A stretch of 64,000 nucleotides of DNA, taken from the NCBI RefSeq assembly GCF_008704795.1, contig NZ_CP023690.1:7078501-7142500 (forward strand), read 5' to 3'. This DNA is from Streptomyces spectabilis. GTDB lineage: Bacteria > Actinomycetota > Actinomycetes > Streptomycetales > Streptomycetaceae. Positions within the stretch are counted from its first letter, which is position 1; every line of letters starts with the position of its first letter. The notes under the pieces are model-generated. The model ran no database searches and was not told where the DNA came from. It saw only the letters and a program-made list of their open reading frames with translations. The position numbers and the translations under genes are program-made. Positions 50,778 to 59,801 of the stretch are shown here, in pieces.

Positions 50778-52007
50778 ATGGGATTCCACGTCGACTCCGA
50801 GGCCGGGCGCCTTCGCCGCGTCATCCTGCACCGCCCGGACCTGGAGCTGAAACGCCTCACCCCCACCAACAAGGACGCGCTGCTCTTCGACGACGTCCTG
50901 TGGGTGCGGCGGGCGAGACAGGAGCACGACGGCTTCGCCGACGTGCTGCGGGACCGGGGGGTGACGGTCCATCTCTTCGGCGACCTGCTCACCGAGGTCC
51001 TGAACGTGCCGGCGGCCCGGCAGCTCGTCCTGGACCGCGTCTTCGACGAGAAGGAGTACGGCCCGCTCGCCACCGACCACCTGCGCGCCGCGTTCGAGGC
51101 CCTGCCGTCGGGCGAGCTCGCGGAGGCCCTGGTCGGCGGCATGACGAAGCGCGAGTACCTGGCGCGGCACCCGGAGCCCACGTCCGTGCGCTTCCACTGC
51201 ATGGACCTGGACGACTTCCTGCTCGGCCCGCTGCCCAACCACCTGTTCACGCGCGACACCTCCGCGTGGATCTACGACGGCGTGTCGATCAACGCGATGC
51301 GCTGGCCCGCGCGGCAGCGCGAGACCGTCCACTTCGAGGCGATCTACCAGCACCACCCGCTCTTCCAGGGCCAGGTGGGCAACGTCTGGTCGCAGGGCCA
51401 GGCCGACTACCCCTCCACCATCGAGGGCGGCGACGTCCTGGTGATCGGCAACGGCGCCGTGCTCATCGGCATGAGCGAGCGCACCAAGCCGCAGGCCGTC
51501 GAGATGCTCGCGCACAAGCTGTTCGCCGCCGGGTCCGCGCGCACGATCGTGGCGCTCGACATGCCCAAGCGCCGGGCCTTCATGCATCTGGACACGGTCA
51601 TGACGATGGTCGACGGAGATACGTTCACGCAGTACGCGGGCCTCGGCATGCTGCGCTCGTACACCATCGAGCCGGGGGTCGACGAGCGCGAGCTGAAGGT
51701 CACCGACCACCCGCCGGAGCACATGCACCGGGCGATCGCGGCGGCCCTCGGCCTGGACCGCGTCCGGGTCCTGACCGCCACGCAGGACGTGCACGCGGCC
51801 GAGCGCGAGCAGTGGGACGACGGCTGCAACGTCCTGGCGGTCGAGCCGGGCGTCGTCGTCGCGTACGAGCGGAACGCGACGACCAACACCTATCTGCGCA
51901 AGCAGGGCATCGAGGTGATCGAGATCCCCGGCAGCGAGCTGGGCCGGGGCCGGGGCGGGCCGCGCTGCATGAGCTGCCCGGTGGAGCGGGACCCGGTCGG
52001 GGGCTGA
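50778..52007 (+). CDS. arcA: Arginine deiminase
   Basis: The 409-residue protein shows guanidino-modifying motifs: [20 protein letters not shown] at the N-terminus, the catalytic [10 protein letters not shown] region, TIEGGDVL, and the C-terminal nucleophile Cys in [14 protein letters not shown]. It converts arginine to citrulline and ammonia. The ornithine carbamoyltransferase gene follows at about 140 bp, as in ADI pathways, but no carbamate kinase or arginine/ornithine antiporter lies near. ATG 50778 follows GGTGAGGATGGGGGC. Confidence 0.93.
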   Translation: MGFHVDSEAGRLRRVILHRPDLELKRLTPTNKDALLFDDVLWVRRARQEHDGFADVLRDRGVTVHLFGDLLTEVLNVPAARQLVLDRVFDEKEYGPLATDHLRAAFEALPSGELAEALVGGMTKREYLARHPEPTSVRFHCMDLDDFLLGPLPNHLFTRDTSAWIYDGVSINAMRWPARQRETVHFEAIYQHHPLFQGQVGNVWSQGQADYPSTIEGGDVLVIGNGAVLIGMSERTKPQAVEMLAHKLFAAGSARTIVALDMPKRRAFMHLDTVMTMVDGDTFTQYAGLGMLRSYTIEPGVDERELKVTDHPPEHMHRAIAAALGLDRVRVLTATQDVHAAEREQWDDGCNVLAVEPGVVVAYERNATTNTYLRKQGIEVIEIPGSELGRGRGGPRCMSCPVERDPVGG

Positions 52008-52077
52008 GCCGAGCGGGGCCGAGCGGGGCCGAGCCGTGCGGGGTCGGTCCGGGCGCCGACGGGGTGACCCCCAGGGT

Positions 52078-52128
52078 GGTGCATACATTTGTGAGTGATC
52101 GTATATACTTCCAGTATCACGCATTCGC
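52078..52128 (+). promoter_or_regulatory. A/T-rich promoter/operator candidate before ornithine carbamoyltransferase
   Basis: A stretch near 52080-52120 (GCATACATTTGTGAGTGATC, then GTATATACTTCCAGTATC) is strikingly A/T-rich for this genome and lies just before the gene. It contains TATACT and CATTTGTGA-like segments reminiscent of ARG boxes. No -35/-10 pair with standard spacing could be fixed. ArgR control is a possibility only. Confidence 0.4.
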
Positions 52129-52145
52129 ACCCCAGGAGCGCCCCC

Positions 52146-53183
52146 ATGGCGAACGGCCCGACCAGCCTTGACCTCACCGGCCGCCACTTCCTCAAGGAGG
52201 TGGACTTCACCGCCGAGGAGTTCCGAGGTCTGCTCGCCCTGGCCGCGGAGCTGAAGGCCGCCAAGCGGGAGGGGCGCGAGGAGCGGCGGCTGAGCGGCAA
52301 GAACATCGCCCTGGTCTTCGAGAAGGCCTCCACGCGCACCCGCTGCGCCTTCGAGGTGGCCGCCGCGGACCAGGGCGCGGCCACCACGTACATGGACCCC
52401 TCCGCCTCGCACATCGGCCAGAAGGAGTCCGCGAAGGACACCGCCCGGGTCCTCGGCCGGATGTTCGACGCGATCCAGTACCGGGGGGACGCCCAGGAGA
52501 CGGCGGAGACGCTCGCGGCCCACGCGGGCGTGCCCGTCTACAACGGCCTGACCGACGACTGGCACCCCACGCAGATGCTCGCCGACGTCCTCACGATGAC
52601 CGAGCACTGCGCCGAGCCCCTGGAGCGGATCGCCTTCGCCTACCTCGGCGACGCCCGCTTCAACATGGGCAACTCCTACCTGGTCACCGGCGCCCTGCTC
52701 GGCATGGACGTACGGATCGTGGCGCCCGAGGCGTACTGGCCCGCCGCGCACGTGGTCGCCCGGGCGCGGCGGCTCGCCGAGGTCAGCGGTGCCCGGATCA
52801 CGCTCACCGAGGAAGTGGCCGAGGGTGTCGCGGACGCGGACTTCGTCGGCACGGACGTCTGGCTGTCCATGGGGGAGCCCGCCGAGGTCTGGGACGAGCG
52901 CATCCGGTCCCTGGCGCCGTACGCCGTGACCATGGACGTCCTGCGCGCCACCGGCAACCCGGACGTGCGCTTTCTGCACTGCCTGCCGGCCTTCCACGAT
53001 CTGGACACGACCCTGGGCCGCGCCCTCTGCGAGCGCCACGGCCTGCGCTGGCTGGAGGTCAGTGACGAGGTCTTCGAGTCCCCCCACTCGATCGTCTTCG
53101 ACGAGGCGGAGAACCGCCTCCACACGATCAAGGCCGTCCTGGTCGCGACCCTGGCGGACGGGGGCCCGGCGCTGACGGCGTAA
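52146..53183 (+). CDS. argF: Ornithine carbamoyltransferase
   Basis: The 345-residue enzyme has the carbamoyl phosphate motif [11 protein letters not shown] (about 56-66), and the catalytic HCLPAFHD (Cys). It exchanges carbamoyl phosphate and ornithine for citrulline. Behind arginine deiminase it is likely the catabolic partner (arcB type), though the sequence alone does not separate anabolic from catabolic use. ATG 52146 follows CAGGAGCG; an upstream in-frame ATG at 52095 would add an unlikely leader. Confidence 0.94.
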   Translation: MANGPTSLDLTGRHFLKEVDFTAEEFRGLLALAAELKAAKREGREERRLSGKNIALVFEKASTRTRCAFEVAAADQGAATTYMDPSASHIGQKESAKDTARVLGRMFDAIQYRGDAQETAETLAAHAGVPVYNGLTDDWHPTQMLADVLTMTEHCAEPLERIAFAYLGDARFNMGNSYLVTGALLGMDVRIVAPEAYWPAAHVVARARRLAEVSGARITLTEEVAEGVADADFVGTDVWLSMGEPAEVWDERIRSLAPYAVTMDVLRATGNPDVRFLHCLPAFHDLDTTLGRALCERHGLRWLEVSDEVFESPHSIVFDEAENRLHTIKAVLVATLADGGPALTA

Positions 53184-53193
53184 TCGGCCTTCG

Positions 53194-53337
53194 GCCTCGT
53201 CCTCAAGCGCCGGACGGGCTGAATGGTTGCCGGTGCGGACCGGCTCCCGTCTGCGACTCGCCGCGGGTCCGCGGTCCGCAGGGGACCTCCGGCCCGCACC
53301 GGAGGATTTCAGCCCGTCCGGCGTTTGAGGACGAGGC
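53194..53337. repeat. Long inverted repeat, Streptomyces-type intergenic element
   Basis: Two 30-bp arms (53194-53223 and 53308-53337) pair with one mismatch around an 84-nt loop. They contain CCTCAA(A/G)CGCCGGACGGGCTG, the same core as the elements near 26680 and 61410. The element lies between the plus-strand ornithine carbamoyltransferase and a convergent ATPase gene, so it probably serves as a terminator. Confidence 0.88.
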
Positions 53338-53360
53338 GCGGAGCGCCGACAAGGGTCCCG

Positions 53361-53780
53361 CTAAGGCCCTGCCGTCAAGGTGAACCAGACCGCCTTGCCC
53401 GAGGCGGTCGGCCGGTGGCCGCAGGCCGAGCTGAGGGTGCGGATCAGGAGGAGGCCGCGGCCGTGCTCCTGCCAGGGGTCCGGCTCGCAGCCGGGGCCGG
53501 GGGTGGTGAGGTCGCCGGGCGGCGTGGGGTTGGAGTCCCGCACCTCCACCTGGCACTGCGTCGGCAGCAGCTCGATGAGCAGCTCTATCGGCGCGTGCCC
53601 GGGCGCGTGCTCCACCGCGTTGGCCACCAGCTCCGCCGTGAGCAGTTCGGCCGTGTCCGTGTCCGCCGTGGAGCCGATGTCGATGAGCGCCGTACGGACC
53701 AGGGCGCGCGCGATCGGCACGGCGGCCACCGTGTGCGGCAGCGCGATGCGCCAGCTTGCGGGCGAGTGCGGTTCGGGCAA
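53361..53780 (-). CDS. RsbW-like ATP-binding protein (HATPase_c_2, anti-sigma type)
   Basis: The 139-residue protein has the GHKL kinase fold without a dimerisation domain: TAELLTAELVANAVEHAPGHAP (N-box), VEVRDSNPTPP (G1) and EHGRGLLLIRTL (G2). Streptomyces encode many such regulators that bind sigma factors or anti-anti-sigma proteins. The only in-frame start before the fold is TTG 53780, without an evident ribosome binding site, so the start is uncertain. Confidence 0.8.
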   Translation of the reverse strand: MPEPHSPASWRIALPHTVAAVPIARALVRTALIDIGSTADTDTAELLTAELVANAVEHAPGHAPIELLIELLPTQCQVEVRDSNPTPPGDLTTPGPGCEPDPWQEHGRGLLLIRTLSSACGHRPTASGKAVWFTLTAGP

Positions 53781-54022
53781 GTGCGGGTCCGTTCGGCGAG
53801 CAGGTGGTCCGGTGCGGTCCTGCTTTCAACCGTACGAATCCTAAGCCGAGTGGCGACAGGGCCCTTGGTCGGGCCGCTCAGGGACCACCGTCACGCCGTC
53901 CGGGGCCCGCCCCGCATGGCTGATATCGCGTACTCGTGACGACAGTCATGGAACGGTGATAACTTCGAAGAGGGTTCGAAGAGGGAACGCCCCGTCGCAC
54001 TCCGCCGAGGAGGCCGCACGCC

Positions 54023-54850
54023 ATGAGTCCTTTCACCGGCTCCGCAGCCCGCACCCCCGAGTGGGAGCATCTGCGCCTGACCGTCGACGAGGGCGTCGCC
54101 ACCGTCACGCTCGCCCGCCCCGACAAGCTCAACGCGCTCACCTTCGGCGCCTACGCCGACCTGCGCGACCTGCTCGCCGAGCTGTCCCGCACGCGGTCCG
54201 TGCGGGCCCTCGTGCTCGCGGGCGAGGGCCGCGGCTTCTGCTCGGGCGGCGACGTCGACGAGATCATCGGCGCCACGCTCGCCATGGACACCGCCCAGCT
54301 GCTCGACTTCAACCGCATGACGGGCCAGGTCGTGCGGGCCCTGCGCGAGTGCCCCTTCCCGGTGGTCGCCGCCGTGCACGGGGTGGCCGCGGGCGCGGGC
54401 GCGGTGCTCGCGCTCGCCGCGGACTTCCGGGTGGCGGACCCGTCGGCGCGGTTCGCGTTCCTGTTCACCCGGGTCGGCCTGTCCGGTGGTGACATGGGCG
54501 CCGCGTATCTGCTGCCGCGCGTGGTCGGGCTCGGGCACGCCACACGTCTGCTGATGCTCGGCGAGCCGGTGCGCGCCCCCGAGGCCGAGCGGATCGGGCT
54601 GCTCAGCGAGCTGACCGACGAGGGCAGGGCCGACGAGGCCGCCGCCGCCCTCGCCCGCCGTCTGGCCGAGGGCCCGGCCCTGGCGTACGCGCAGACCAAG
54701 GCCTTGCTCACCGCGGAGCTGGACATGCCGCTCGCGGCCTCCGTGGAGCTGGACGCGGCGACCCAGGCGCTGCTCATGAACGGCGAGGACTACGCCGAGT
54801 TCCACGCGGCCTTCACCGCGAAGCGCGCCCCGAAGTGGCGGGGGCGGTGA
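54023..54850 (+). CDS. Enoyl-CoA hydratase/isomerase family protein
   Basis: The 275-residue crotonase has the oxyanion-hole segments ALVLAGEGRGFCSGGDVDE and VHGVAAGAGAVLALAADFR. It ends KRAPKWRGR. In CoA-dependent anthranilate or salicylate degradation a crotonase hydrates or opens ring intermediates after the monooxygenase step. It is translationally coupled (GTGA) to the next gene. ATG 54023 follows GGAGG. Confidence 0.93.
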   Translation: MSPFTGSAARTPEWEHLRLTVDEGVATVTLARPDKLNALTFGAYADLRDLLAELSRTRSVRALVLAGEGRGFCSGGDVDEIIGATLAMDTAQLLDFNRMTGQVVRALRECPFPVVAAVHGVAAGAGAVLALAADFRVADPSARFAFLFTRVGLSGGDMGAAYLLPRVVGLGHATRLLMLGEPVRAPEAERIGLLSELTDEGRADEAAAALARRLAEGPALAYAQTKALLTAELDMPLAASVELDAATQALLMNGEDYAEFHAAFTAKRAPKWRGR

Positions 54851-57147
54851 CCGTGAGCGACGCGCCCGCCGCGGCCCCCGCCGTGCACCGCGTCGCCGTC
54901 ATCGGCGGCGGCCCCGGCGGCCTGTACGCCGCCGCCCTGCTCAAGCGCCTCGACCCGGCGCGCGAGATCACGGTCTGGGAGAAGAACGCCCCGGACGACA
55001 CCTTCGGCTTCGGCGTGGTCCTCTCCGACGAGACGCTCGGCGGCATCGAGCACGCCGACCCGGTGGTGTACGCGGCGCTGCGGGAGCGCTTCGTGCGCTG
55101 GGACGACATCGACATCGTGCACCGCGACACCCGGCACACCTCCGGCGGCCACGGCTTCGCCGCGCTCGGCCGCCGGGCGCTGCTCGCCGTGCTGCACGAG
55201 CGCTGCCGCGACCTGGGCGTGGACCTGCGCTTTCGCACCGAGGCCCCGCCGGCCGCCGACCTGGCGACGGCGTACGACCTGGTGGTCGCCGCGGACGGGG
55301 TGCACAGCGCGACCCGCGAGGCGCACGCGGACGTCTTCCGGCCCGCCGTCACAAGCCACCGCTGCCGCTACATCTGGCTCGCCGCCGACTTCGCCTTCGA
55401 CGCGTTCCGCTTCGAGATCGCCGAGACCGAGCACGGCGTGATGCAGCTGCACGGCTATCCGTTCTCGGCGGACGAGTCCACCGTGATCATCGAGATGCGG
55501 GAGGAGGTCTGGCGGGCGGCGGGCTTCGCGGACGCCGAGCCGGGCGAGACGATCGACCGTTGCGCCAAGGTCTTCGCGGAGGCCCTGCACGGCCGCGGCC
55601 TGCGCTCCAACAACTCGTCCTGGCTGACCTTCCGCACGGTCGTCAACGACCGCTGGTCGCACGGCAACACGGTGCTGCTCGGCGACGCCGCGCACACCGC
55701 GCACTTCTCCATCGGCTCCGGTACGAAGCTGGCCGTCGAGGACGCGCTCGCCCTCGCGGCCTGCCTCCAGGAGCAGCCGGACGTCCCGCGCGCCCTCGCC
55801 GCGTACGAGGCCGAGCGCCGCCCGGTCGTGGCGTCCACGCAGCGCGCCGCGCAGGCGAGCCTCCAGTGGTTCGAGGAGCTTCCCCTCTATCTGGGCCAGC
55901 CGCCGCGGCAGTTCGCGTTCAACCTGCTCACCCGCAGCCGCCGCGTCACCCACGACAATCTGCGCCTGCGCGACGAGCGGTTCACGACGGCGGTCGAGCG
56001 GGACTTCGGCTGCCCCGAGGGCACGCCGCCCATGTTCACCCCCTTCACGCTCGGCGGCCTCACCCTGCGCAACCGCGTCGTCGTGTCCCCGATGGACATG
56101 TACTCCGCCCGGGACGGCGTCCCCGGTGACTTCCACCTGGTCCACCTGGGCGCGCGGGCGCTGGGCGGGGCGGGCCTGGTCATGACCGAGATGGTGTGCG
56201 TGAGCGAGCGGGGCCGCATCACCCCCGGCTGCGCCGGGCTCTACACCGACGAGCAGGCCGAGGCCTGGGCGCGCGTCGCGGACTTCGTGCACGAGCAGTC
56301 GCCCGGCACGGCCTTCGGCGTCCAGCTGGGGCACGCGGGCCGCAAGGGCTCCACCAAGCTCATGTGGGAGGGCATCGACGAGCCCCTGGACGAGGGCAAC
56401 TGGCCCCTGGTGGCCCCCTCCGCGCTGCCGTACACCTCGCGCAGCCAGGTCCCGCACGCCCTGCGGGCCGATGAACTCCCGTCCCTGCGCGAGGAGTTCG
56501 TCGCCGCCGCCCGGCGTGCCGCGCGCAGCGGCTTCGACCTCCTGGAACTCCACTGCGCGCACGGCTACTTGCTCTCCGGCTTCCTGTCCCCGCTCACCAA
56601 CCGCCGCACGGACGCGTACGGCGGCTCGCTCGAGGCCCGGCTCCGCTTCCCCCTGGAGGTCTTCGACGCGGTGCGCGAGGCGTGGCCGTCGGGCCGGCCG
56701 ATGACGGTCCGCGTCTCCGCCACGGACTGGGCCGAGGGCGGTACGACGGCCGACGACGCCGTGGCGATCGCCCGGGCCTTCGCGGCCCACGGCGCCGACG
56801 CGATCGACGTCTCCACGGGCCAGGTGGTCTCCGACGACGCCCCCGCGTACGGCCGCTCGTACCAGACCCCGTACGCGGACCGTATCCGCAACGAGACCGG
56901 CATACCTGTGATCGCGGTCGGCGCCATCTCGTCCTGGGACGACGTCAACTCCCTGCTCCTGGCGGGCCGCACCGACCTCTGCGCCCTGGCCCGCCCCCAC
57001 CTCTACGACCCCCACTGGACCCTCCACGCGGCGGCCGAGCAGAACTACCAGGGCCCCGCGGCCCCCTGGCCCCACCCCTACCGCGCCGGAAGCCGCCGCC
57101 CCCAGACGGGCCGCACGGACGCCCCGAAGCCGAGGCTCAGCCTCTGA
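54847..57147 (+). CDS. FAD monooxygenase/Old Yellow Enzyme fusion (2-aminobenzoyl-CoA monooxygenase/reductase-like; also like salicylyl-CoA 5-hydroxylase)
   Basis: The 766-residue fusion has an N-terminal FAD monooxygenase (VAVIGGGPGGLYAAALL at about 17-33, GDAAHTAHFSIGSG in the DG-like motif) and a C-terminal Old Yellow Enzyme reductase (MFTPFTLGGLTLRNRVVVSP, GVQLGHAGRKG, ELHCAHGYLLSGFLSP, and VGAISSWDDV). This two-part layout is that of 2-aminobenzoyl-CoA monooxygenase/reductase, which hydroxylates C5 and then reduces the ring. Salicylyl-CoA 5-hydroxylase has the same N-terminal part. GTG 54847 overlaps the crotonase stop. Gene context favours anthranilate. Confidence 0.9.
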   Translation: MTVSDAPAAAPAVHRVAVIGGGPGGLYAAALLKRLDPAREITVWEKNAPDDTFGFGVVLSDETLGGIEHADPVVYAALRERFVRWDDIDIVHRDTRHTSGGHGFAALGRRALLAVLHERCRDLGVDLRFRTEAPPAADLATAYDLVVAADGVHSATREAHADVFRPAVTSHRCRYIWLAADFAFDAFRFEIAETEHGVMQLHGYPFSADESTVIIEMREEVWRAAGFADAEPGETIDRCAKVFAEALHGRGLRSNNSSWLTFRTVVNDRWSHGNTVLLGDAAHTAHFSIGSGTKLAVEDALALAACLQEQPDVPRALAAYEAERRPVVASTQRAAQASLQWFEELPLYLGQPPRQFAFNLLTRSRRVTHDNLRLRDERFTTAVERDFGCPEGTPPMFTPFTLGGLTLRNRVVVSPMDMYSARDGVPGDFHLVHLGARALGGAGLVMTEMVCVSERGRITPGCAGLYTDEQAEAWARVADFVHEQSPGTAFGVQLGHAGRKGSTKLMWEGIDEPLDEGNWPLVAPSALPYTSRSQVPHALRADELPSLREEFVAAARRAARSGFDLLELHCAHGYLLSGFLSPLTNRRTDAYGGSLEARLRFPLEVFDAVREAWPSGRPMTVRVSATDWAEGGTTADDAVAIARAFAAHGADAIDVSTGQVVSDDAPAYGRSYQTPYADRIRNETGIPVIAVGAISSWDDVNSLLLAGRTDLCALARPHLYDPHWTLHAAAEQNYQGPAAPWPHPYRAGSRRPQTGRTDAPKPRLSL

Positions 57148-57946
57148 GCACGAACTCCGCTCCCGCCCGGTGGAGCCGGTCGTGCAGGCCCTGGAAGACC
57201 GCTGCCGAGCGGGTGCCCGGCCAGTCGGGCGGGAGGAGGGCCGGGGGCAGGCCCGGGTCGACGTACGGGAGGTGGCGCCAGGTGTCGAGGGCCAGGAGGT
57301 AGTCGCGGTACGCCTGGTCCGGGGGCGTGTCGGGGCGGGCGTGCCAGGCGCGCAGGACCGGGGCGTGGCGGTCCAGGAAGGCCTCGTGCTCCTTGGCGAT
57401 GGCGGACAGGTCCCACCAGCGCGACACCGCCTCGGCGGTGGGCGTGAAGCCCAGGTGCTCGCCCCGGAAGAGGTCGACGTACGCCGTGAGGCCGAGGCGC
57501 TCCAGGGTGTGCCGGGTCTCGTCGTGGAGACGGGCCGGGGCGATCCAGACCCCGGGCGCGGCCGTGCCGAAGCCGAGACCCGCGAGGCGCGAGCGGAGCA
57601 CGTGGCGCTTGTTGCGCTCCGCCTCCGGGACGGAGAACACCGCGAGGACCCAGCCGCCGTCGCGGCGCCCGCCCGCGGCCGGGTAGATGCGCCGGTCGCC
57701 GTCGTCGAGGAGCTGCCGCGCCTCCGCCGAGAGGTCGTACCCCGCGGCCCCGCCGGACGTGCGCGCGGGCACGAGGAGCCCGCGCCGCTTGAGGCGGGAG
57801 ACCGACGAGCGGACCGACGGCGCGTCGACGCCCACCGGCGCGAGGAGACGCACGAGTTCGGCGACCGCGACGGGGCCGGGCGCGGCCCGGCCGTACGCGC
57901 CGTAGAACGTGACGATCAGGGACCTGGGGGCGTGTTGCTCGGACAC
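57137..57946 (-). CDS. PaaX-family transcriptional regulator
   Basis: The 269-residue regulator has a PaaX N-terminal winged helix (LVRLLAPVGVDAPSVRSSVSRLKRRGLL) and a C-terminal domain (WVLAVFSVPEAERNKRHVLR, GVWIAPARLHDET). PaaX proteins repress phenylacetate or other aromatic-CoA genes and release DNA on binding the aryl-CoA. It lies between the monooxygenase and ligase genes, so it probably controls this cluster. Its 3-prime end overlaps the monooxygenase 3-prime end by 11 bp (convergent). Confidence 0.92.
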   Translation of the reverse strand: MSEQHAPRSLIVTFYGAYGRAAPGPVAVAELVRLLAPVGVDAPSVRSSVSRLKRRGLLVPARTSGGAAGYDLSAEARQLLDDGDRRIYPAAGGRRDGGWVLAVFSVPEAERNKRHVLRSRLAGLGFGTAAPGVWIAPARLHDETRHTLERLGLTAYVDLFRGEHLGFTPTAEAVSRWWDLSAIAKEHEAFLDRHAPVLRAWHARPDTPPDQAYRDYLLALDTWRHLPYVDPGLPPALLPPDWPGTRSAAVFQGLHDRLHRAGAEFVLRG

Positions 57947-57955
57947 GTGATCACT

Positions 57956-59665
57956 CTAGGCCCCGGACGCGGGCCCCGGATCCGCGAGTGGATCTTCCGC
58001 GCCGGGCGCCGCCCCCGGTTCCCGCAGGCGGAAGCGTTGCAGCTTGCCCGTGGCGGTCCGCGGGAGGGCGTCGAGGAACTCCACTTCGCGTGGGCACTTG
58101 TACGGCACCAGCTCCGCCTTGACGAACGCGCGCAGCCGCTCGGCGTCCGGCGTCGCGCCCGCGCGCAGCACCACGTACGCGACGGCGATCTGCCCGCGTC
58201 GCTCGTCGGAGCGGCCCACGACGGCGGTCTCCACCACGTCCGGGTGGCGCAGCAGGGCCTCCTCGACCTCGGGGCCCGCGATGTTGTACCCGGCCGAGAT
58301 GATCATGTCGTCCGCGCGCGCCACATAGCGGAAGTAGCCGTCGGCGTCGCGGACGTACGTGTCGCCGGTGACGTTCCAGCCGTGCCGGACGTAGTCGCGC
58401 TGGCGGGGGTCGGCGAGGTAGCGGCAGCCGATCGGGCCGCGCACCGCGAGCAGGCCCGGCTCGCCGTCCGGCACGGGCGCGCCGGAGTCGTCGACCACGC
58501 GCGCGTGCCACCCCGGCACGGGAAGCCCCGTGGTGCCGGGGCGGATCGCCTCGTCGGCGGCCGAGATGAAGATGTGCAGGAGCTCCGTCGCGCCGATGCC
58601 GTTGATGACGCGCAGGCCGGTGCGCTCGTGCCAGGCCTGCCAGGTCGCCGCGGGCAGGTTCTCGCCCGCCGAGACGCAGCGGCGCAGCGACGACACGTCG
58701 TGGGCGACGCCATCGGCGGGCGCGTCGAGCGCGTCCAGCATCGCGCGGTACGCCGTCGGCGCGGTGAACAGCACGCTCACCCGGTGCGCGGCGATCGCGG
58801 GCAACAGCTGCTTGGGGCCCGCCTGTTCGAGCAGCAGGGAGGACGCGCCGACGCGCAGCGGGAAGACGACGAGGCCGCCCAGGCCGAAGGTGAAGCCGAG
58901 CGGCGGGCTGCCCGCGAACACGTCGTCGGAGCGGGCCTTCAGGACGTGGCGCGCGAAGGTGTCGGCGATCGCGAGCACGTCCCGGTGGAAGTGCATGCAG
59001 CCCTTGGGCCGCCCCGTCGTGCCGGACGTGAAGGCGATGAGCGCCACGTCGTCGGCCGCGGTGTCCACCGCCTCGTACGGCTCCGCCGCGCGGGCCGCCA
59101 CCCGGGCCGCGAGGTCGTCGGGGCCCTCGCCGCCGTACGTCGTCACGCGCAGGCCCGGCACCCCGGCCTTGATCAGGTCGTCGACCGCGCGGGCGTCGCA
59201 CAGCGCGTGCGAGACCTGCGCGATCTCGCACATCGTGGCCAGCTCCTGCGCGCGCTGCTGGGCGAGGACGGTCACCGCGACCGCGCCCGCCTTCATCACG
59301 GCGAGCCAGCAGGCGGCGAGCCAGGGCGAGGTGGCGCCGCGAAGGAGCACGCGGTTGCCCGGCACCACGCCGAGCTCGGCGGTCAGGACGTGCGCGATCC
59401 GGTCCACGCGGCTCTTCAGCTCGCCGTACGTCCACGTCGTGCCGTCGGCGGCGAGGAAGGCGGGCCGGTCGCCGCCGTACCGCAGGGCGGAGGCGTCGAG
59501 CAGCTCGGCGCCGCAGTTGAGCCGGTCGGGGTAGTGCAGCTCGGGCCGGTCGCGCACCAGCGCGGGCCACTGCTCGCGCGGCGGGAGGTGCTCGCGCGCG
59601 AAGGTGTCGACGTGGCCGGTGGGCGCGGCGCCGCCGGCGCCGTACGTTGCCCCTGTGGTCTCCAT
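57956..59665 (-). CDS. Aryl-CoA ligase (benzoate/2-aminobenzoate-CoA ligase-like)
   Basis: The 569-residue ANL enzyme has LIAFTSGTTGRPKGCMHFHRD (P-loop), GIGATELLHIFI (A5), GWNVTGDTYVRDADGYFRY (A7/A8) and LPRTATGKLQRFRLR (Lys). The GATELLHIFIS and CMHFHRD segments are typical of benzoate-CoA ligase-type enzymes. It would make the CoA thioester that the monooxygenase uses. ATG 59665 follows AGGTGGCGAGG. It shares a 136-bp promoter region with the divergent acyl-CoA dehydrogenase. Confidence 0.93.
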   Translation of the reverse strand: METTGATYGAGGAAPTGHVDTFAREHLPPREQWPALVRDRPELHYPDRLNCGAELLDASALRYGGDRPAFLAADGTTWTYGELKSRVDRIAHVLTAELGVVPGNRVLLRGATSPWLAACWLAVMKAGAVAVTVLAQQRAQELATMCEIAQVSHALCDARAVDDLIKAGVPGLRVTTYGGEGPDDLAARVAARAAEPYEAVDTAADDVALIAFTSGTTGRPKGCMHFHRDVLAIADTFARHVLKARSDDVFAGSPPLGFTFGLGGLVVFPLRVGASSLLLEQAGPKQLLPAIAAHRVSVLFTAPTAYRAMLDALDAPADGVAHDVSSLRRCVSAGENLPAATWQAWHERTGLRVINGIGATELLHIFISAADEAIRPGTTGLPVPGWHARVVDDSGAPVPDGEPGLLAVRGPIGCRYLADPRQRDYVRHGWNVTGDTYVRDADGYFRYVARADDMIISAGYNIAGPEVEEALLRHPDVVETAVVGRSDERRGQIAVAYVVLRAGATPDAERLRAFVKAELVPYKCPREVEFLDALPRTATGKLQRFRLREPGAAPGAEDPLADPGPASGA

Positions 59666-59722
59666 GGCGCCTCGCCACCTTTGCCGTCGGGCGTAGTGAT
59701 GGGCTCGCCCAACGAGCGTATC

Positions 59723-59745
59723 GTGTTGGTGACGGCAGTCAACAC
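59723..59745. promoter_or_regulatory. Inverted repeat, candidate operator between ligase and dehydrogenase
   Basis: GTGTTG (59723-59728) and CAACAC (59740-59745) form a perfect 6-bp dyad with an 11-nt spacer in the middle of the 136-bp divergent promoter region. A PaaX-type repressor encoded in this cluster is the natural candidate binder. Confidence 0.5.
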
Positions 59746-59801
59746 TGCGCGATAAGACTCGGGGTGCGGCAGCGCGCCCCGCGCCAGGGGAGAGGCCCGA
59801 G

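Noticed and set aside
52081..52117. Standard -35/-10 promoter TTGTGA/TATACT before ornithine carbamoyltransferase
   Set aside because: Spacing between these two hexamers is 9 nt, far from 17. The stretch was kept only as an A/T-rich candidate region.
57170..59755. Open frame of about 861 codons on the plus strand
   Set aside because: It is antisense to the PaaX and ligase genes, with no domain and a biased composition.
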